Shown piece by piece: positions 57,141 to 64,000 of a stretch of DNA of 64,000 nt. The translations under genes and the position numbers were made by a program. Below the pieces are notes generated by a model. The model did not search any database. It was not told where the DNA came from and saw only the letters and a list, made by a program, of their open reading frames with translations. Numbering within the stretch: the stretch's first letter is position 1; every line of letters starts with the position of its first letter. Source of the stretch: Hypholoma sublateritium FD-334 SS-4 (lineage: Eukaryota > Basidiomycota > Agaricomycetes > Agaricales > Strophariaceae); assembly GCA_000827495.1 (NCBI GenBank), contig KN817663.1, positions 1-64,000 on the forward strand, read 5' to 3'.

Positions 57141-59510
57141 GAGAAACATTTTTTTATTGTCCCAGATTTATCGCACCGGGAAAATATAAAATATTGCCTA
57201 TCAGCAGATTGTTGTCAAAATTACATATATTGAACAAAATCATTTTCAAGATTTCAAACAGATTTCCAAAAAATGTCTATTGTTCAAAAATCTTAGCAAA
57301 ATGAAAAATCTCGTGTTATCTAAAACTAATTGTGTGCTTAGATGTCCATGTAAGTATGCAATCAATATGTGCTCCATATGTTCATCTAATCAATATGTAG
57401 ATGGGCATGGATGGCCAGTGCCTCCAGCCTAGCTCAGCCATGCCTCGATTCCCAGAAAAGTGTTGCTGTCCAGTATGCGGTTCCCATTGAGAGGCTGACT
57501 GTGGGTCTAGACTCGAATCTCTCAAAACAAAACAAAACCCCAGCGGAGAGAAATCTTAACTAAGATCGAGCGACGCTCTACAACCAGTATAAGAAATCTA
57601 CAGTGTGCGGTACTCCCTGGTATGAGTCTGTTTTGTCTGAGAATTTGTCTCGATTCACAAATCTTTGCCCCAAGTTCGATTTGATAGGGAATTATTCAAA
57701 TCTCAAATGGTTCTCAGATCNATTTTACACAANGAGCTTGCTATCACTGGGTGATCACGGAACATGTATGTTTTAAGGTTTTATTTATTTTGGGGTAACC
57801 AGGTGTTGTTGAGACAACAGCGCAGATCGTCTGCAATAAACCAATGCAAGTTCTCTTGACTGCAAATCTTTCTCGAAAAGGTATCTGATCAATAACACTT
57901 CGGACCCTTCCTGGCGTCACAAATGCCAATCCCTCTTGGACCGTAAAAACTTGATGTCAAGGCTTCCTGCCTGGTAATCACAATGCTCAGAACCTCTTGT
58001 TCAAAAGCACAGAATCTCTTGTATTTTTATCCTTAGGTATTTCGAACACCCCTCCTTCTTGGAGATGTTTCTAGTACTGTGGGGTACAATTGATTGATTC
58101 TTAGAAATGTTCTCTAGCTAGCTATATACTGTACAAATTGTGTGGTCTCAGTCTCGAATCTAAATAATAACAAATCATTTCTAACAAGCCAAGAATATGG
58201 GTGTAGGGTTTCTACACCTCACAGTGATGAAGTTCACGCGAATATTCAAGATAAGCCAGTATTTTCACTGCCTCAAACACCAGCTGACTTTTTAGCTGAA
58301 CATTTCTCAAATCTCTCTATCCTGAAATGAACAATCCTTTCCCAAGTTATTGTATTTGCTCTGAGATAATGGTGCCGCGAGGACATTCTATCTGCTTTCT
58401 GCAGAGCAAGGATGCAGCTAATGCCATTTACATCTTATTTTTAGGATCCGCAAGCGTTTCGCACATTGTCTCAAAATGTTCTCAGATCACTGAGCCAGAT
58501 CAAATGATCACATGTCTATCTATTTCTCCTCCACAGATGTCCTCCACAGATGTATCTTGTTCATACTGCCCCGTTTAATGGCCATAGAACCATGCTGCGG
58601 TCCCTTGATAATAGAAGGGAATGACAGTTCCTTGTTAGAATGGTTCGCTGGAGTCTCATAGTGAGTTTTTGTACTGTCTCCCGGTTTGTCAAGGGAACAC
58701 CCTTTGATAGAGATGCTGCCCATAACTCCCATCGTCACAGACTCATGAGCTAGGACCATTCTCAACTGATTCTATTATTTGCCTTCTTTGAACTGCTGAC
58801 AAGGGCACATCTCAGTCCCTTGTTATCTGCCTTTGACACATGTTTAATGCTCCGAGAAGTAAAAATCCATGTGTAGTCCAAAAGCGACCTTATTACCGTG
58901 AGCAATATGGAAAGTGCCCTTCATACCACAGCCCACTGAAGGGCAATCCCCACAATCCCCACTCCTCTGGTTGGCAGGTATAGATGGCATATAAGTGGTA
59001 TTATCTGTTATTTGGGAAGAGGGGTAAGTGGCAGTCAGCGGTAGTGGGCACCATGGGGTACACACTTTTTTGATAGGCCCTGAGGTTGTCCAGTTTTATG
59101 ACAAGGGCAATCCCAAGTCTTGCCCCTATAATTTTTAAAATCTATCATTCTCTACCCTACTGCTGGAATACGACAACCAGCCTCCTGGTGAACCTGCACC
59201 AACAACAAGCATGCACTCACAGGTCTTGCAGTCCCCCAGTCGCAACTATACCAGTTGCAGCCACATTCACGCATGCAAAGTGTGAGCCAGAGCCACCACT
59301 CCTTCCCCGGATCAGGCCTTGGACAGGCATATGTTGTCCCCACCCGCAGTCACAAGAGTTCAATGGTCATTTATTCAGCTGTGGCAACCAGTTCGGATTG
59401 TTGCAGGAGGACGTACCCACTGAGTCATCTGCACTGGATGTACAGAACACAAATGACACTGTCTTTCATCTGTGTAGTGAGTATCTGGAGCCTATACCAG
59501 GCACCCCGCC
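57141..59510. other. Degenerate repeat DNA, no gene recognised
   Basis: CpG-poor, low-complexity in parts (AAAACAAAACAAAACC near 57527), with n positions near 57721 and 57733. A 150-codon frame at 59086-59538 is Cys/His/Pro-containing but matches nothing I know. Probably old retroelement or transposon remains. Confidence 0.4.
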
Positions 59511-60388
59511 CACCAGTATCCACTGTACTCATACATGAAGTATGGGCAGTTGCCATTTTATGTTGATGTATCCCCAGGGGCAACTTCCCAAGGCCTCTGG
59601 CAGAGGCATTTGGGGGGTGTTTTGGTACTACAATATAGACTACGTGGCCTGCGTCGCAAGGCTGTGCTTGTTTGTTTGCACATTGATGTGCATCAAAAGC
59701 CAATGTGTGACCTCCTGCTTGCCTTTATTTACATTTTGCGGGCTCACTCATGTTATATTCTGGCCTCAAATTCAAACAAATGTAAATAATAGCCATCAGC
59801 CCAGGCCTAGCATGAGAATGACACCCAGGCCCAAAATGGAAGGCCAAGCTGGACTTTGCCAAATCCAGCCCAAGTCCATCTCTTGGGTAACAGCACATGA
59901 GATTAAAAAGTCATCTAATCTAGTTGATATCTACCTAATAAAAAGCACTTATCTTATTATTTTGTGCACAGACCATTAAATTTATTTCCATATACGGATA
60001 GTTTATGAATTTTAGGGAATTTAAAAAATTATTTCATATTTTTCTGAGGGGGTCAATTTTGCCAATAGGCAGCCATTCAAAAATTCATTTTGCATTTTGC
60101 CAAATAAGGAAGCCACGTATAGTGATGATTTTGGTATATTTGGATAGCTCTGAATTTTCTACTAATTTAGCAATTTTTTTCTCATTTTTCTATTTTTAGA
60201 CCAGCTTATGTAAAATATAGCTCCTACATTTGGAAGCTATGGGCAGTTGGCTGGCAGGCCCTTGGGCAACTGCCCTGTGATGCATCACTGGGCAACTACC
60301 CAAGCCTTTGGGTAGTTGCCCTTGGGGATGCATCAACATAGTTAGGCAACTGCCCATACTTCATGTATAATTACAGAGACCATTGTTG
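59511..60388 (-). mobile_element. 878 bp element with inverted termini (copy B)
   Basis: Inverted relative to copy A at 44671-45563 and alignable with it along its whole length, including both termini, the GGGCAGTTGCCC palindromes and the middle CTGTGCTTGTTTGTTTGCAC segment. No target duplication is visible: the left flank ends CCCCGCC and the right flank begins CTAGCTGG, so one flank may have been lost or replaced. Confidence 0.75.
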
Positions 60389-60900
60389 CTAGCTGGCTTC
60401 GACTGGCTGGCTACTGGTGGGGTGCTCTGTTCATGAACGCTAGGCCTCTATGGGTCGGGCGGACAGAGGGCGGGGCATAGAGGCTCTCGCTTGGCAGGTT
60501 TGTCCTGCTTGGCGAAGTGTGCGGTACATGGTAAGCATCTACTGTTCCATTCAACTGGCAGAGGGGTGGCTGGTTTCGGTGGGAGGCCAGGCAACTTCAG
60601 TTGCTTCCCAACACCCTCGGGTGTAGGCTTGCGTAGCCCTTGCTACACTCTGACGTGGATGCGGCGAACCTTTTTACGAGCTCTTTGCTCTATAATAGTT
60701 ACAATGCATTGCCCCTCTCCCAGGGCGACCCTTTCGGCCGCCACTTTGACAGAGTGGTACGGACTCTGTTCCTTGGTAGTGCATTAGCATATATTGATTG
60801 TAGTAGTGTACCCTGCGGGTTGTGTTCAAGCACCGCGCAATAAATGGGGGAGCCAATGGGCCCTCAGATTTCANAAAAAAAAAAAAAAAAAAAAAAAAAA
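60389..60900 (+). mobile_element. Poly(A)-tailed retrocopy 3' end (LINE-like or processed)
   Basis: The segment ends in a 26 nt A tract (60875-60900) flanked by n positions. AATAAA (60839-60844) lies 30 nt upstream, as in a polyadenylated transcript copied back into DNA. The body is CpG-containing and unlike its neighbours. A 3' fragment of a LINE-type element is the most likely source; no reverse transcriptase frame is present. Confidence 0.5.
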
Positions 60901-60902
60901 NN

Positions 60903-61600
60903 ACCATTCAACAGGCCTTTGTTTCTGAGCAATCCCAATGTCGCCATCGCACTTCTGCCACCCCCAACATTGCCTCTGCACTGGCAGCAACTAGGGCTGC
61001 ACACCATACCCGTCATTACGGGTGATACACGGCCGTGACTTACGGCCGTGGCCGTACCGTAGAGGGCTGGCAAGGATACATACGGGTGCCGGTACGGCAG
61101 CAGCCGTAGCTGTAGGGCACACTGCTGGATGACCCGTTCATGGCCGTCACGGCCATAATTTGGAGCTCAAATCTGGCTGTAAACTTACTACGATGACTCA
61201 TATAAATAGTACGTAGCCCCGTTTCTGACAGGCTGCTTGACGACCACCATCAACAGGCATATTTTTCAGTGTTGGTGCCTCTCACATGTCTCGGAGTCTC
61301 TCCTCCCAAAAGCTCCCGTCTCAACCTTCTCATTGTCGACGGTGGGCTGTATTCCGCGGTAGAGGGGCTGTATTCCGTGGCAGTGGGTTGGGTTGGTGGT
61401 GCCCTGGGTAAGTTTTCGTGCTCAAACATCTTGAGTAATACTCAAGAAGGCTTGCAGTGTCGATAAATAGCCACTTGTTACCTTAGATCATACACATATT
61501 GCTCAATTTATTATCTGACAACTGATCCTAGCTAAATTTTGCATTTTAAGGAGTCTCAGGGGACAGAATGCTCGAGAGAACAGCATAAACACGTACCTGT
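60903..61600. other. Repeat-like DNA, no gene recognised
   Basis: Begins after the n-flanked poly(A). TAGGGCTGCACACCATACCCG (about 60989) followed by many CGGCCGTGAC/ACGGCCGTGG and CCGTA motifs resembles a hAT terminal and subterminal region, but no partner end was found. Confidence 0.35.
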
Positions 61601-64000
61601 AGAAGTTTGCCAAAAGTTTTGAGTTTGGCCTCACTGGCAGCAATGGTAGATTCTGTATGAACAGTAAGGCTCGCGCACATGTCCAGCTCTAAGTAGCTTC
61701 GAATGAGCTTCATTAGAATATATCCCCGTCATGACACATTGTTCTCTGAAAAGACGTGTTGAGCAGCAAATAGTATGACCTATTATCATCATCATTGTGA
61801 TGTAGATAAAAATAAGTGCCCATTGACGGATTAGGACTTCAATTAAAATGTTGCTTGCCTTTGAGAGATCCTCGTATTTTGTACCATCAGCGAACTCTCC
61901 AGTCGCCTTGAGAGTGGTAAAATGATTTAATCCACTCCAAGAAGGAATATTTGCCAGACTATTATCAGAGAAATGTTTACTGATCTGCACAGTCAAGTGG
62001 TGGTGATATTAAGACTTACGCCTCATCAACGGCAACCTGCACCTCATGTTTGGAGTCGGCTAAGACGCTCTTCAGCTCCTCTAGCAGATGATCCGAAAAT
62101 AATCTGTTATGATACGCATGTAGTCGATCCCATGACATGGCATTGTACACATCTAATCCCATCAAGCGCCAAAAGACATTCTGAAATAAAGCAAAATAAA
62201 AATATATCAGTCACTGCATGAGTATATTATTAGACACATCAATAGGTAAACAACAAACTTCAACATCTCGGAGCCCATTTTCCTTGAGAAGAGTTTCACC
62301 CTCGCTTCCACCCACCTCTCGAGCTCGGGTGTGAACTTCCTGCATTTTGGCAGTGGTGCACAGGACACATTGGTCAGGTTTTTGAGGGAGATGCAACATA
62401 ATATTGTCTTTATGAATTAGGCACATTGGGCATGGGTGGTGACTAGTTCCACCTTGTATGCATACAATCATGCTCCCGTAGTTTTGGTTCACTTATAAGC
62501 AATGATATCATAATGTAGCTTGTAACCGATTTAAACATACTGCTCTTCATAATTGGCAGATAGAAATAAAACGCGAGGAAAGATCTGCCGCTCTATCTTA
62601 TCTCCACATATGACTGTGGTTCCGCTTTCAGTGTACTGCTCAATTGACTTGACGATCTCGTAGAATGCAGTGTGCCAGACAGTTCTCTTGGCATTCATGA
62701 AGTCCTTTTTCCCAGTGTTTCCTGCATCTTCTTGAGCCTCCGGCTAACATTATATTAAAAATGACATCAGTGATTAGTCGTCAATGTTTGACAGGGCATG
62801 TACAATTGGCAACCATCCAATCAGGCATCCCCCCCCTGGTGCCTTCGCCGTTCCTTATATCCACTGGGAGGTTGGCGCAACGAGCAAGGATGGGATATCC
62901 CTTCTCTGTGCCAAACAATGACAGCCGTGTCTTGTCTGCATATAATATGATAAAGAAAGGAGATGCGGTATGTGGAAGCTTATCCTGTCATATGGAAGGC
63001 AGATAGTTAAATAATTGTAAGTATTGACTGAATGGTTTGGGGTTGATTATAATTTTATAACTTACCTGAATGTCCCACCATAAATTGGCCATCCATGGTT
63101 CGTCAATGAAGCGCTCAAATGTTGACCCATTGAATTTGAGTAGTCACTCGGCATCCCACTGGAATTGGGCGATCAATATTGGGTTTAAAAGAAGCTCTCG
63201 GCACCAATCCCAGAGCGGCCTTAACCACACATTGTATTCCAATGTCTTGTTTCTGTATTGGACAGAGAAGGTCCTCTTCTCAAACTATTAGATCAAATAA
63301 ATATAATTGCATTGGTGAGCATCAAACAATTAGAAAATAGATATATTTAAATATGCACGCCTGTTGCTCATGCCTTGAGCGCGTGGTCCCAGATGTGAGA
63401 CCAGTCTGCTGAGTTCTGGATGGTAAGTCTGTCATCAGAGATATCTGGATTGTCTTCTGGGGGAGTGGCTTTCCAAAAGATGGCTAGAATTCTATCGATT
63501 TGCTGTCTGTTCAAGTGTCGGTCGAGAATTACCTCCGCGAGTTTGAAATCTGTTCGCGTGGGAAATGGATGCCACGGGTGCTTATCAGAGTCGGAAGGCA
63601 TGGACTCAGCTACAGACAAAGTCAAGGTGGGTTGTTCTGCATCTGGGGCATTGCAATAGTATTTGAATGTGTATATTTCTGTTTCTCGGCCCGCAGACGG
63701 GTGATGGACAACCTTGATGTCATTGAGACCATGGCCTGCCATGTCCGCAGCACCTTCGCCGGCACTAGGGGCGAGCTGTTGTTTGTTGAGGTCATCATGT
63801 GTCAGATTCTCACTATCTATATTGATATTGAATAGTAATTAGTTTAATGTATTAACTCATTAATGAATCACAGGTGCGTATACAATGTACCTTGAATAAT
63901 CTCAGTATTGCAGTTGTTTCTCAGTCTTGTTCTCCCCGAGCTTGACTGGGTGTCCGGCACTAACACATTCAAAAAGTCTGGAGCGGCTAGATTTAAGGTT
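61600..64000 (-). pseudogene. Plavaka-type transposase, decayed, runs off the right edge
   Basis: Plavaka is a transposon group abundant in basidiomycetes. Reading leftwards the minus strand gives PWHPFPTRTDFKLAEVILDRHLN; FSVQYRNKTLEYNVWLRPLWDW; FNGSTFERFIDEPWMANLWWD; LYADKTRLSLFGTEKGYPILAR; LPVDIRNGEGTRGGMPDW; NTGKKDFMNAKRTVWHTAFY; HHPCPMCLIHKDNIMLHLP (cysteine motif); LKENGLRDVE; then DNSLANIPSWSGLNHFTT. The order is that of the family. At least one in-frame TGA (63144-63146, after WDAE) lies where an Arg codon CGA is plausible, and there are frame breaks, so this copy is dead. Confidence 0.8.

Noticed and set aside
60379..60908. ACCATT on both sides of the poly(A)-tailed segment as a target duplication
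   Set aside because: The left ACCATT belongs to the end of element copy B (it continues as GTTG as in copy A), while the right one continues differently, so the match is probably chance.

Overview
This is nuclear DNA of a filamentous fungus, most probably a mushroom-forming basidiomycete (Agaricomycetes). The genes are broken by many 45-70 bp GT-AG introns, the protein families are eukaryotic and fungal (snurportin, Cia1, Sam50, Sin1, DUF3433, Pup1), two tRNA genes carry introns, and the mobile DNA (Plavaka, hAT, PIF/Harbinger, Tc1/mariner) is typical of basidiomycetes. No species is claimed. Scattered single n positions mark assembly uncertainty inside repeats.

Layout. 1-2.9 kb: AT-rich repeat DNA with a Helitron-like terminus and a ~138 bp tandem repeat. 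2.9-38.2 kb: gene-dense arm. In order: snurportin-1 (-), CIA1 (+), SAM50 (+), a secreted GH51 alpha-L-arabinofuranosidase (+), a class I histone deacetylase (-), two tRNA-Ala genes (-), an AIF/FSP1-like oxidoreductase (-), a PIF/Harbinger-type MITE, the TORC2 subunit Sin1 (+), a DUF3433 membrane protein (-), a zinc-knuckle protein (-), a broken GNAT acetyltransferase carrying three identical 928 bp elements, an intact GNAT paralogue (-), an EF-hand-like protein (-), proteasome beta-2 Pup1 (-), and an aldehyde dehydrogenase (+). 37.7-64 kb: transposon-dominated arm. It begins with a CpG-free Harbinger relic abutting the aldehyde dehydrogenase, then GC-rich degenerate repeats, a family of ~0.9 kb elements with inverted termini, a hAT relic with two nested insertions, a poly(A)-tailed retrocopy end, and a decayed Plavaka transposase running to the right edge.

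The genes do not form a cluster or pathway; they are ordinary housekeeping genes (snRNP import, Fe-S assembly, mitochondrial outer-membrane biogenesis, TORC2 signalling, proteasome) with one biomass-degrading enzyme. The most interesting points are: (i) an apparently intact Tc1/mariner-type DD34E transposon at 48261-51927 with perfect 35 bp termini and a TA duplication, which carries a second, oppositely oriented multi-exon gene for an uncharacterised protein with basic, central and SAM-like regions; (ii) a run of tiny exons (17, 9 and 3 nt) in the GH51 gene; (iii) a 3.05 kb tract with a single CpG that starts inside the aldehyde dehydrogenase gene, as if transposon-directed CpG mutation had spread into a functional gene; (iv) a GNAT gene whose third exon is inverted with one breakpoint exactly at a transposon end.
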